From Diadema setosum (Eukaryota > Echinodermata > Echinoidea > Diadematoida > Diadematidae): a DNA stretch of 64,000 nucleotides. The first letter of the stretch is position 1; each line of letters opens with the position of its first letter. Below are positions 53,421 through 64,000 of the stretch, piece after piece. The notes beneath the pieces are model-generated. The model was not told the DNA's origin and did not search any database. It was given only the letters and a program-made list of their open reading frames with translations. A program made the translations under genes and the position numbers. The stretch covers positions 16,937,650 through 17,001,649 of the forward strand of contig CM067069.1 of the NCBI GenBank assembly GCA_033980235.1. Reading direction: 5' to 3'.

Positions 53421-55110
53421 CAGTAGTCTATTCGCCATCTGGCTGGCTCTGCAAATGTCCCTGCAGACTTTGCCAGCAGAAACGCTCCTCCTTGCCATGA
53501 GTCCAAGTGTCAAGTTTGCTAGCTCGTTTATCACCCAGTTGGAGGGTGCTGCTGTTCATCGCAGTACCGTAGAAGATGTTCTTTCTGGCCATACACGCAT
53601 TCCATTTACATCTCGCAATGCATGGGGCGGATTCAGTCAGCCCATCGAAGAAGCTGACGGATATTCTTGATGTGAAGCGCTATCTTCAGGTTGCTACTTC
53701 AGCTAGGGAAGGCCTTCTCGTCGTCCGACAGGAACGTGCATTTCAGCCGCGGCAAGAGTGTATTATCATTCCCCGCAAGGTGCTTCCTGGTATCCTTACT
53801 GCTCTCCATCTTTAACTTAGTCACCCTACTTCACACCAGCTCAGACAGGTGGTGTTTCGCTATTTCTTTGCCTTGGATCTCGGTGCAGTTATTCAACAAG
53901 TCACCCTGGGGTTCCATGGCTGTCTTTCGCTTCGGAATGTCCCCCATGCTGCAACACCCCAGACAACATGTGATCCGCTAAGTGTGGTGGGTGTATCCTT
54001 TGGGGCAGATGTCATAAAACGTGCTCGACAGCTCATATTTGTCCTCAGAGAGACTGTCACATCATACACATCAAGTCTCCTGACCCAAGATGAACGCACA
54101 GAGACCCTGTGTTGATGCTCTACTCCAGCTATGCCCACCTCTTCGGCCACTAGAGGGTCCCCTTGCTGTAGTGCGCGCAGATCCAGCCCCGGGTTTTGCA
54201 GCCCTCCGAGATGATCAGGTACTCCATAGACAGGGGATTACGATAGAGCTCGGTCATGCCAAAAATGTGAACAAGAATCCTGTCTTCGAAAAAGCTGTTC
54301 GCGAGCTAGAAGATGAACTACTTCGTGACGATCCCCGTGGTGGCCCGGTTACCCCTCACCCCCCCCCCCCCCCTTGCACTAGCCTTGGCTATAAACCGCC
54401 TCAACAGTCGAGTTCATGGTAATGGCCTCTCTGCTCGGGAATTGTGGACTCAACGGGATCAATTCACCAGTGAGCAAATTCCTGTGAACGACAAAGATGT
54501 CATCACAGCTCAGCACAACAGACGTCAAGTCGAAGGCTCCCACACGTCCACCCCTTTGCCAGGCACTGACATTCATGTTGGTGATCTCGTCTATCTTCGA
54601 GCAGATCGATTCAAGACCCAGTCTCGACACCCCTACCTTGTTTGTACCGTTGAGGATGAGTGGTGCAATATCCGCAAGTTTGTCGGCAACCAACTACGTT
54701 CCACTTCATACCGTGTGCGACGTTCCGATTGTCTGAAAGTTCCTTCAGACTTTCCTCCTCTACCTTCGCACCAGTATCAGCCTCAGAAGTGTGATGACAA
54801 GAGTGCTCAGCCCCTCACATTGACGATGGACCATTTCCATTCCATGCCAGATGCTCCTGATCTCTCGATAACGTCTTGTGACTGTATACCCCCTTTGAAT
54901 TCCCCTAATGTCATGACGTTGCCCCCTGAACCCAGAATCCCCGAACCTGCTGGTATCCCACATGAGCTTTCCACTCCAAATGATGAACCTGTATCTCTGG
55001 CTGCTCCCCCAATGTCATCCAGTACTCTGACTATGCCCTCCCCTAACAGGCGATATCCTCAACGCAGCCACCGTATTCCACCTTATCTCACGGATTATGT
55101 CCTCAAATAG
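53421..55110 (+). pseudogene. Integrase and C-terminal region of the Ty3/Gypsy-like pol
   Basis: Frames shift several times. 53,450-53,700 holds PADFASRNAPP-like linker remnants and CGI-type zinc-finger-side sequence. 53,660-53,820 has ILDVKRYLQVATSAREGLLV and IIIPRKVLPGILTALHL. 53,850-54,110 has CLSLRNVPHAATPQTTCDP and VIKRARQLIFVLRETVTSYT. 54,160-54,310 has GPLAVVRADPAPGFAALRDD and IELGHAKNVNKNPVFEKAV, matching the catalytic-core order of a Gypsy integrase. The last frame (54313-55110) has LNSRVHGNGLSARELW, DIHVGDLVYLRADRFKTQ, NQLRSTSYRVRRSDC and a Pro/Ser-rich tail, and stops at TAG. A C14 run at 54,361-54,374 marks one frameshift. Inactive. Confidence 0.8.
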
Positions 55111-58100
55111 ATCTATGCTCTATTAGTTATTACTTCGTAGGGTATCCTTCTGCTATCTAGTTTCAAATGATCAAAGAGAATCCCATGAAATGGTATTCAA
55201 TTAACCAGTTTTAACACATCTAAGACATATGCCGGGCAGTTGAGGCGAGAATGCAACTTCCTTTTGCTGTTCAGTTTGAAAATAAATGTTTTATGTTATG
55301 ATTAATTTGGATACATTATTCTGAGGAAGCTTAAACTCTGTAAGCGCGTGTAAAAGGCATTGGATGTTCAAGAACATTTATTTTTTTTTTACTCCGATAG
55401 TATATCAACTTGAAAAAAAAATAATTGCAGCTGCCATGTAAAGAATACCTTAACAAATTCTGCAGAGTTCTTCAGAGATACATGATATTATAAATAAAAA
55501 TAAACTAAAACTGGGTCAAAATGTGAAACAGAACTAGTTTATGTATATCTGTTGCCATGTTAACCAAAATACTTGAACACAAATTAAACATATCATCTTA
55601 TACAACCTGTGTATAAATGCGTCATAAATTTTTGGAAACGACATCAAATTTGAAGGTAATCAGACAAGATATCAAGAAACTTATGGTGAACAAAAATTAA
55701 TTTTCGGTATCAGCGGAGCACCTCCCTCTATTTTTTTTTTTCTATTTTGGGATGACAACAATCCATGCATTGTCGCATAATCAAATGCGTGGGCATCCCC
55801 ATTCCAGACACGAGAGCTGTTGCATTCTTAGGGTTGTTATTCAACGATGCAATCAACACTTTGGTGAATATTTAGGTGAAAAGAGTTTAAAAATGGCATT
55901 CAAGTACAATATCAACGACAAAATTGTATCTGTCACCTTTAAAAAAAAATTATAATTACTATATTCGTAATCAAATAACTTTGTCCTTTTCCAAATAATC
56001 AGAGCCACTATCATCACCAACATTAATTTTCGATACCATGTGACCTAGACACCTCAACAAACAACTCCCAAGTACCAACACGCCAATAGCGATATATCGA
56101 CATATCCAGAAAAGAGCACCAAGAGAGATAGCAAAACATCCTTCTTAATAATAATAATTCTGCAAAACGGGTGAGTTAATGTTACTAAATAAACGAAACA
56201 CTTTATAGAGCAAATTTACTTCGACACTTAATGGAAAAGGATAAAGTGGCATGAAATAGGATGAATAATGCCATGATAATCATAGCAAAAGATATAGGAA
56301 AAAAAAAACATTAATTTTAATTCAAACAAACTAATGAGCAAACACAAAACGGACACGCAGATGTATATTATGGGCCTTAATCCAAACTAGAGTTTCGGGG
56401 CGGCTTTATTCTTCTGTTTTGTTTTTGTTGGTCACCGCCAATCAACTTCAGAAAGTCACCAAGCCTCGATAAAACTGCGATGGGGAGTAGCAAAATAATG
56501 TCCGCAAATGCAGATAGAGCTATGTCGACGGAGCAAATTAGGCTTTGTTGCGGAGTATTTGACAGAATTTTTAGAACAACTGCATTTTGGTAGAGGTTCG
56601 CAAGTCTGGAACAGTGAAGAATTATAACGATCCCCTCTGACATGACGTAGCTAAGAACTTTATTGCTTTAGATAATATGATAATTAACGATCTAATGCAA
56701 ACTTTTGGTGACACTTCCAGAAAGTTTGCAATTAAAAAGTAAAAAAAAAAATCAAGTAGATACCGAGGAACAAATTGAATGGCTAAATCGAAATTACTTT
56801 GCTCTTTGCCATGCGTCATGCTGGGAAGACCAATTTGCGATAAGCACAATCAACACCCCCCCCCCCGAAAAAAGATACTTTCCTTCATTGCTGAATGACT
56901 TTCTCAATATCTGATAAATCATTTGAAAATGTGATGTCCAAGTACAAAAACCAAAGTCTGGGTTCGTGGTTAAAGTCTTGAAATGGGAATGGGGAAAACA
57001 ATCCCATTCCCTCGCTGCATACAACCCCTACGACCGCGGTTATGTGCTAGTATCAAGATCTGCAATGACCTTGTATGACGCTGTAATCTATATGTAATGG
57101 AATTTACATCAATATGCTATCCTCCGCTCTGTATAATCTTGTCACTTTGAACTGTCATTGTTTGTTGTGGTTACTCCATAGAATTCCAATTTTCATTGTT
57201 CTTTCAAACAGAAAAATTTATCATCACTCATTTTATCATAATCATAGGTAAGCCTTAATTAGACTATGTCTTAAATATACATTGATAGTCACTTATCCAG
57301 ATGTAGTCCTTGAATTGGCTGTACAACTGTTGTATGAAAACAACGTTTAATCATTTTATCATAATCGTATGTAAGCCTTAATTAGACTATGTCTTAAATA
57401 TACATTGATAGTCACTTATCCAGATGTAGTCCTTGAATTGGCTGTAAAACTGTTGTATGAAAACAACGTTTAACTGTTATTTCTTGCTCGGAATAAGATA
57501 TGAAAATATGCACATTGGAATGTAGCAATTTATCGTAGAAATCAATTTACATGGGTATTTTACCGAGAAAATCAGTGACAATGAATGATAAGAAAATACC
57601 GCTTGGCGGTAATGTCTCCCATTCCATACATTTTTTCCTACATAAAGAGAGATACCATGTAGAACAGCCTTTGGATATGGCCTTGGTCTGCCTTGAACGT
57701 AGACTATCACTCCACAGAGATACACCGCGTTCAAAACAGTGAGCTCCGTAGAGGCCGTTCAATATCGTTTTGCGTATAGTCTCGATTCAGACCCACAGGC
57801 TGATTATTATAGGCCAGAATGCATTGATTAAAGATTACATTTTTCATGACTTTTAAGCTACTCATTTGGAATTGCTATCATAGTTTGACACACTTATATA
57901 TGCCTAACAAACAAAACGGCACCAAAAAGGTTTTGTCCCTTTTGGTGGTACCAATATCTGACCTGGCCCATATGAACACATACTTCAGCATGTCTCGATA
58001 TTTCATATTAGTCAGGTTTTCCCGTTTCCATTTACCAGCATCACATGCCCTGTGTCGGTGATACCTTAACTGTTTTGTTACAGTTTCAACCTATTGCTCA

Positions 58101-58612
58101 ATTGTGTAAGATAGAGCTAGCAGATGGGTTTAACACCGCAAGATTTAAGTTGTCTTGCCAACATACCTAGTATATATGTAAGTTTTTCGTTACCTTACCA
58201 TAATAGAAAAGATGCAGTAAGCAGATGGGTTACTGCAAGGTATTAGATATTGTTTTGTTAACATGCAGATTGTATAATTTTTTAGCTGCATGATACGAAA
58301 GGCAAGTTCATAAGTTACGTTTCTGTTGATATGTGTAGTGACGACATACGTTACTTTTATTTTTGGAAGAGGATGTGATACAAGGCCGTACAGTTGTGGA
58401 GTTAGCTCAAACAGACCATTGTGTTTATATAGGAGAAAGTGTTGCGTTGTGAAAGAATTTGGTTTTATTTGTCAAGCAGCCTTGGTGTCTAATTTTGTCA
58501 GGATATTTGAGTACCCATGTGTGGTCATACCTTACTGGATGCGTATTGAAGTTTTAAACGAAGTTTAAATCATTTCATTTATTACTTTGAGTTAAAGAAA
58601 GAAATACTGATT
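55111..58612. other. Non-coding 3' region of the retrotransposon or flank
   Basis: No env-like or other ORF. AT-rich, with the 123-bp tandem duplication described below. If 58,613 is the 3' LTR, this would be an unusually long untranslated region or would hide further decayed insertions. Confidence 0.35.
57228..57473. repeat. Two-copy 123-bp tandem duplication
   Basis: 57228-57350 and 57351-57473 differ at only a few positions (for example AATCATAGG / AATCGTATG; GTACAACT / GTAAAACT). A recent local duplication. Confidence 0.95.
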
Positions 58613-58642
58613 ACGCCAGTGTGTTGTTATGTAGACGTATAC
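58613..58642 (+). repeat. LTR start, cut by the LINE
   Basis: CGCCAGTGTGTTGTTATGTA then GACGTATAC matches 45,223-45,249 (CGCCAGTGTATTGTTATGTA, GACATAC). The match ends exactly where the LINE poly-T begins. Probably the 3' LTR of the same element or a separate LTR. Confidence 0.55.
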
Positions 58643-59123
58643 TTTTTTTTTTGACGCTTTTTATAGCCTTTATTCAGACCAATCAACATTGTTACATTGT
58701 AGTGACACAAAATATCTATATTACACTGTTTAACGGACAACAAAAAGGTTTGTGCAAAATATAGATTAAACATTAATAAATTGTACACACTTGACATGAT
58801 TCAGTCACCAGTCTGAATAAAGATTTTATCTAAAACAAATACACTGTACAAGAAACATGAGAGGTGATGGAATTACAAAATCTTTAAAATGTAATCTATT
58901 CACCAGTTATAAACATCATGGGAACTAATATCTCTCTGGGTCATAGGCAAGTGGAGATTCATAACCAGATAATTAAGCTTTAATAATGGCGATCAGAGAA
59001 AAAGAACCAGTATATGGAGCGGGCAAAGCAAAACACAGAATATTCCATTCATTTTAAATAGATTGACTGAGATAAATACAAAAGATATGTCTTAAGCGGG
59101 ATGCAATAATTAAACCCGGTATT

Positions 59124-59981
59124 TCATGAAGTATAATTTTCCCATTTCGCGTAATGTAATGTCAATTTATCCTTTAAAGTTGCTTTTTCATATTCAGACT
59201 GTTTTGAGGTGGCAATTGCCTTAGATATTTCTTTACAGGTTGGAACTCTTCCACTTTTACGGTTAGCAAAAATCATATGCTTAATCAAAATTAACACATG
59301 ATTCAACAAAGCATCGAGTTTGATATTTTCCCTGAATCCAAGTAAAACGTCAAGCCAATTTATATTAACAAACTGAGGAAATTTTAGTTTATTTCCTACC
59401 TCGTTCCATATTCGATAAACTAAAGGACAGTCATAAAATATATGATAATATGTTTCAACCTCTTCCCTACAAAAGGAGCACAGATTTGATTGTGTTATTC
59501 CAAACTGGTGCAGTTTATCATTACAAAAAATAACATTGTGCAGAAGCTTATATTGGAATTCTCTCAGCTTCCAGTCTAGTGTCGAAATTCTAGGAATAGA
59601 AAAACAAACTGCAGTAGCCGATCTATCCATGTTTAATGCTAATACTTCTGGGTGTTTTGAAAGAAAAGAATCTTCAATGGTACCAATAAAAATATTGTAT
59701 ATCATTTTTGAAGATACTGACAATAAGGGGTACACTTTTTTGTTTATATTAAGACTAATTTCAAAAACATCAGCAGGGTTATCACTCAAAATATGATCCC
59801 TCACGTTACCTTTTCTCGCCACCTTCCATTCTGCTGGAAATTTATCATATAATTCATAAAGAGAGATTAAATCGTCTGCATTTAGGCCCTTTCTAATAAA
59901 ATAGGCCCCTGGTCTAATTTTTCCACCAGCGTCAATGACATGTTTAACTTGAAAAAACATTAGCTTTAAATAATTTTTCAT
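59124..59981 (-). pseudogene. LINE ORF2, C-terminal part (zinc-knuckle domain)
   Basis: The 285-codon frame continues ORF2 after a -1 shift. It contains the late-ORF2 pattern FSIPRISTLDWKLREFQYKL, then NLCSFCREEVETYYHIFYDC, a C-x2-C-x8-H-x4-C zinc-binding motif of the zf-RVT type found at the C terminus of L1/Tx1 polyproteins. It ends LTLHYAKWENYTS. Its Met is not a natural start. It overlaps the main frame by 38 bp at a run of six T on the coding strand, the probable frameshift site. Confidence 0.88.
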
Positions 59982-62925
59982 TAAAGGGAAAATTCCTACC
60001 TGAAATAAAAAAATTATTAAAAATTATTTGATTTTCATTATACGTTTCTTTAACAATTACATTTTTTCCTTTCAAGTAATCCCAGATATCTAAAAATTCT
60101 AAATACAACTTCGGCCCTTTAATATTTAATAACCGGGGATCATAATTACAGTGAAAAATTAATCTCCCTCCTACTTTGTTAAATACATATTCAAAAAACT
60201 GTTTCCATTTCATATTCTTATCACCTCTAAAAAGTCTCTTAATCCACATTACGCGCTGGGCATACACCATGTACCTAAAATTCAGCATTTTCATTCCCCC
60301 TTTATCATAATTCAAATACAATACATTTCTCTTTATTTTGTCACGACCGTTCCAAATAAAATTAAAACAAATCGTTTCCACCTCTCTGAAAACCCACCGA
60401 GGTACTGACATTATGGAAGAAACGTATAATAGTTTAGATATAGCAAATACTTTAACCAGTTGAATTTTCCCAAAAAGGGTCAAATCCCTTTGCTTCCACC
60501 ATCCTAACAATTTTTTTATTTTACTCAAAATTTCTTTATAATTCATTTCTTCTTTAACATTAATATCTAAAGAAAAATATATTCCTAGCACTTTAACTGT
60601 TTGAACCAATTTGCCCAGCGTTATTCCAGTCAAGTTATCATTAATCTGACTAGAAGACCCCAGTTTCATAATATATGTCTTATCCCTGTTTATCTTTAAT
60701 CCCGATGTATAATAAAAAGAATCCAATATATTATCTAATCTTTCTATATCACGTTTTTCTTTCACAAAAATTGAACAATCATCTGCATACATTACTATCT
60801 TTGTCTCCATATCACCAATCAAGATACCCTTTAAATCTTTTTCATTTCGAATAAACAATGCTAGTGTTTCTATAATCAACAGAAAGAGGTATGGAGACAA
60901 GGGGTCCCCTTGCCTTACTCCCCTACCTATTTCGAAGTATCCCGTGGAGAAGCCTCCATTCATAACACAACTAATTGCATTGTTGTATAAGACTTCTATC
61001 CATCTACAAAAATATGGACCAAAGCCATATTTTGTCATTAATAATTTCATGTAAGAGTGTGAGACGGTGTCAAAAGCTTTCTCAAAGTCGACTGTCACTA
61101 GATAGCCCTGCACATTGTACAACTGCGTATAAAATATAATATCATCAATAACCCTAACAGCCTCTCCAATATTCCTCTCAGGCAAAAATCCAACTTGATC
61201 TACGTGTATAACTTCTCCTAATACCAGTTTTATTCTTTCGGATAAAACTTTAGATAAAAGTTTATAGTCTACATTAAGAAGGGTAATTGGTCGGTAATTA
61301 CAAATATACAAAGGATCTTTATCTTCTTTTTTAATTATTGTTATTACGCCCTGTCTTTGTGAGATTGATAATTCCCCTTTCTCAAAAGCTGCATTAAAAG
61401 ATTCTAAGACAAGGTTTCCTATATCAGACCAAAATGTTCGATAAAATTCAACTGTTAATCCATCATTTCCTGGTGATTTATTTAAAGGCATTTTATTTAA
61501 TATCGAAATACATTCACCCATTGTAATCTTCTCATCACATGATTTTTTACTGTCTTCACCTATATTCAAATGAGGCATATTAATGAAAAGATCCTCTTTA
61601 TTGTCTATTATCTCACCTTGAGAATACAAATTTTGATAAAATTTTTTAATTTCTTTCAGAATCTGCTTCGAATCAGTAATTTCTACACTATCTTCTAATT
61701 TTAATTTATCTATAAATGTTTTTCTCTGATTAGATGCTAATAATTGTTTAAAATAATTTTCATTAATTTCACTTTCCTCAAACCACTTAGCCCGCGATCT
61801 CACTTTTAATCCCGCTACTTTCTGATCATATAATCCTCTCATCTCATTTCTCTTCAATTCTAATTGATGTAAAATATCATTATCTTTGGAAATAATTAAC
61901 AATTGTTCTAAATCAGAAATATTTTTCTGCAATTTCCTTATTTTTTCCTGTATTTCTTGTGCCTTTCCTTTCGAATATTTCTTTGTTATTTCACGAATTT
62001 TCATTTTAACAAAATCCCAAAGGACTCTAACATCTGTAAACTCCTTCTTTCCTTGCTCTATTATAGATTTAATTTCTGCTCTCAAAAAAAGTACATATTC
62101 TTTATCTAAACACAAACTATTATTAAACTTCCAATAAGATGGTCCTATATTCTTTGAAATATTGTAATTTAAGATCAATCCTAACTGAATAGCCGAGTGA
62201 TCAGGGGCAATTGATGAAAAAATATTACACTCTAAAATTTGCTTCTCCAATTGATTAGAAATTATCCAATAATCTAACCTACTTTGTATCAAAGGGTTCT
62301 TCTGCTTATATGTAAATTGGATCTTATCTGGATTTCTTTTCCTCCATATGTCTAAAGCATCAAAGGTTCCAAGGAAATGTTCAAATTCTAAATTAAACTG
62401 ATGGCCTATAGTACTCCTTTTACTCGAAATATCATAATCAAAATTTCGAATCATATTAAAGTCCCCACCAATAATCATAAACGAGTTATTAACATTAAAA
62501 TTGTTGAGGTGATCACTTAACTTATTTAAAAAATCAATTTGCTCTTGCTGCTTTTCTCGAACCGGAAAATAAACATTGCATAAAATGTAACTTGTATTGG
62601 ATACTTCAATCTCCAATAATATGTATCTCCCTTCTGAGTCACCCTCCTGCTTCAATACCTTCAACTTTAATTTATTTGATATGAGGACACAAACTCCCCG
62701 ACTGTGGTTACTCCCATGACTAAAAAAACAGTGCCCGCTCCATTCCCTCTTCCACTGGTCCTCTACGTCAATTGTACTAAATGTTTCCTGAAGAAAAATT
62801 ATATCTCCTCTCTCCATACTCCATTGAACTATAGCATTTCTTTTGGTTACATCCCTAAGACCCTTAACATTTAAAGAAACTAAACTCAAAGTATCTGATT
62901 TCCTACTCATTTTATGTTCCATCAC
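59944..62925 (-). CDS. LINE ORF2: endonuclease and reverse transcriptase (L1/Tx1 type), 993 aa
   Basis: A long open frame without internal stops. The endonuclease is at residues ~10-250: SLNVKGLRD (N), IIFLQETFST (E), GRYILLEIEV, IIGGDFNMI, RLDYWIIS and APDHSAIQLGL (S/D-H). A Lys/Glu-rich linker lies at ~290-450. The RT is at ~470-800: NKMPLNKSPGNDGLTVEFYR, YRPITLLNVDYKLLSKVLSE, VDQVGFLPERN, LVTVDFEKAFDTVSH (motif A Asp), RGVRQGDPLSPYLFLL, IVMYADDCSIFV (Y-A-D-D) and GLKINRDKT. All catalytic residues I can check are present. The frame ends at a stop in the frameshift; the C-terminal 280 residues follow in another frame. A fresh insertion compared with the other LINEs here. Confidence 0.95.
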   Translation of the reverse strand: MMEHKMSRKSDTLSLVSLNVKGLRDVTKRNAIVQWSMERGDIIFLQETFSTIDVEDQWKREWSGHCFFSHGSNHSRGVCVLISNKLKLKVLKQEGDSEGRYILLEIEVSNTSYILCNVYFPVREKQQEQIDFLNKLSDHLNNFNVNNSFMIIGGDFNMIRNFDYDISSKRSTIGHQFNLEFEHFLGTFDALDIWRKRNPDKIQFTYKQKNPLIQSRLDYWIISNQLEKQILECNIFSSIAPDHSAIQLGLILNYNISKNIGPSYWKFNNSLCLDKEYVLFLRAEIKSIIEQGKKEFTDVRVLWDFVKMKIREITKKYSKGKAQEIQEKIRKLQKNISDLEQLLIISKDNDILHQLELKRNEMRGLYDQKVAGLKVRSRAKWFEESEINENYFKQLLASNQRKTFIDKLKLEDSVEITDSKQILKEIKKFYQNLYSQGEIIDNKEDLFINMPHLNIGEDSKKSCDEKITMGECISILNKMPLNKSPGNDGLTVEFYRTFWSDIGNLVLESFNAAFEKGELSISQRQGVITIIKKEDKDPLYICNYRPITLLNVDYKLLSKVLSERIKLVLGEVIHVDQVGFLPERNIGEAVRVIDDIIFYTQLYNVQGYLVTVDFEKAFDTVSHSYMKLLMTKYGFGPYFCRWIEVLYNNAISCVMNGGFSTGYFEIGRGVRQGDPLSPYLFLLIIETLALFIRNEKDLKGILIGDMETKIVMYADDCSIFVKEKRDIERLDNILDSFYYTSGLKINRDKTYIMKLGSSSQINDNLTGITLGKLVQTVKVLGIYFSLDINVKEEMNYKEILSKIKKLLGWWKQRDLTLFGKIQLVKVFAISKLLYVSSIMSVPRWVFREVETICFNFIWNGRDKIKRNVLYLNYDKGGMKMLNFRYMVYAQRVMWIKRLFRGDKNMKWKQFFEYVFNKVGGRLIFHCNYDPRLLNIKGPKLYLEFLDIWDYLKGKNVIVKETYNENQIIFNNFFISGRNFPFNEKLFKANVFSS

Positions 62926-62960
62926 CTTTCACTTGAACATACAAAAACAACACCGACAAG

Positions 62961-64000
62961 AACAAAAATATATACAAAAAAGAACGAGTGCAATACCCCT
63001 TGTTCTTACAAGAGGAGTTGCTGTGAGCTCTCCCCATCTCACTTTCATTAAATGGTTTCCATTAAAAAAAAGCTCTAATAATTGTATGCAAAACATTATT
63101 CAAGCTTTCTTCTGCATCCCTGTGTTTATGGTACATGGTATCGTTACTATAACTTAAAGCAAAGAAGGTGGCTGGCTAGCCTCGACTACGGGTATTTCTT
63201 TCATGGCACATTACACAAGGGCCTAACATGGAATTCCCTGTCTGCTGGGAAAAAAAAAAAAAAAAAAAAAAAAAAAACATTGGCTGAAAATTCCGAAGTT
63301 ATACATCACCATGCAGTTTCTGGCAGCATTTCCTTTACAAATTTTGTACCTGGCTCTTTCCATCTTATTGACTCATGGCACGGCGTGACCCGCACCTTAC
63401 TCTTTGCGTATAATCTTAACAGTATAATAGCCATGCCCCACACAGTGACTTATCAATTCCAAGATGCAATTTCTAAAACAAAGATTCAAAAACTACACCT
63501 AACACAAAAACGAACAAACAAACAGTTCCTTACATGCCCCCAAAACCGTTCATTCTATTGTGTAAGAGTCCCGGTGTGAGAAGATTCTATAACAATTGTG
63601 TCTTATTTTTAATGCGAGCCTGTGTTGCATGACTTAAAAGTGTCTGGCAATACGTTATGCATGTATGCCATAAATCACAACAGTGTCGCGTGACCAAAAA
63701 TTCTTCACCTACAATCAGTGCTGTACATTTGCATACTACATTGCTAACTAATGACGAGACATGACCCAACCTAAAGCAGTGCTACTGATCCACATTGCTC
63801 GCCACACCCCATGTAAGCGATTGGGCCACCTGACTTTGATCAAGTAACTTCTTAATATTCAAACAGGTGGTTACAAAAATCTTCCATGATACCTTTCATT
63901 AATGACACCCCTCCCACTCATCTTTGCTTATATATGTTTGAACCGTAATCTACATTAATGTGGCTACTGATGCTGAACAAAGAAATACTTTGCCTGTAGT
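62961..64000. other. Unresolved: LINE 5' region or flanking DNA
   Basis: No ORF1-like protein on the minus strand and no recognisable gene. Contains an A28 run (63250-63277) on the plus strand. The longest ORF (63082-63579) reads through that run and is not convincing. Confidence 0.35.

Larger units (their letters stand above)
58643..62960 (-). mobile_element. L1/Tx1-type LINE, nearly complete ORF2
   Basis: Minus strand. The poly-A end (T10 on the plus strand, 58643-58652) marks the 3' terminus, the 3' UTR is about 470 bp, and ORF2 is in two overlapping frames up to 62925. No ORF1 is seen between 62,926 and 64,000, so it is either beyond the window or lost. The 5' boundary is not defined. 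Confidence 0.88.

Noticed and set aside
55111..58612. env gene of an endogenous retrovirus
   Set aside because: No long ORF, signal peptide or transmembrane pattern in the region; the element is better called an LTR retrotransposon.
63082..63579. 165-aa ORF
   Set aside because: Reads through an A28 run giving poly-Lys and shows no domain; not supported.

Overview
The window looks like nuclear DNA of a marine invertebrate deuterostome, most likely an echinoderm and probably a sea urchin. It has long AT-rich non-coding stretches, GT-AG spliced exons, a NIDO/CUB extracellular protein gene of a type common in these animals, and several MITE families that I recall as abundant in sea urchin DNA. 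That taxonomic call rests on recall, not on a database match. There are no bacterial operons, rRNA genes or CRISPR arrays. Most of the window is introns of one minus-strand gene, filled with transposable elements.

Host gene (minus strand, read from high to low coordinates). Two tandem 360-bp CUB exons (45174-44815 and 41627-41268) are each flanked by phase-1 introns. A complete NIDO (nidogen-like) module follows on four exons (13333-13206, 12593-12294, 8813-8676, 8026-7864). It totals 729 bp and is also bounded by phase-1 introns, with every inner junction in phase 0. The phases are compatible with one modular secreted or cell-surface protein (CUB-CUB-...-NIDO-...), but 28 kb separate the CUB and NIDO exons, so the single-gene model is inference. 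First and last exons are not recognised.

Layout. 0-7.8 kb: foldback and tandem repeats, a mariner-type foldback element keeping a DUF4817-like DNA-binding domain (4.05-4.72 kb), and a tRNA-derived SINE. 7.8-13.4 kb: the NIDO exons, with a TIR-bounded unit containing a degenerate ~160-bp tandem array in one intron. 13.4-20.6 kb: diverged long tandem duplications. 20.6-26.7 kb: a TGACGTCA-rich repeat invaded by two LINEs, then a 0.75-kb palindrome. 28.2-31.3 kb: a LINE 3' end and a GC-rich patch with a broken SGNH-hydrolase ORF. 32.7-38.8 kb: a 6.1-kb segment between 23-bp perfect inverted repeats that holds a possible three-exon gene for a ~64-residue protein. 39-41.2 kb: MITEs and a second TGACGTC block. 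41.3-45.2 kb: the CUB exons, with a 157-bp-period array of nuclear-receptor DR1-like sites between them.

From 45.2 kb to at least 55.1 kb, and probably to 58.6 kb, lies a dead Ty3/Gypsy-like LTR retrotransposon (+ strand, antisense to the host gene, inserted about 50 bp from a CUB exon). It serves as a landing pad. Its 5' LTR holds two hAT-like MITEs, a head-to-head pair of another MITE forming a 1.3-kb palindrome, and a Harbinger-like MITE. Its gag holds another hAT-like element. Its RNase H region holds a TA-MITE that itself holds a TTAA-MITE. Target-site duplications, plus an empty-site copy inside this same window, let the insertion order be read. 58.6-62.9 kb is a nearly intact L1/Tx1-type LINE on the minus strand.
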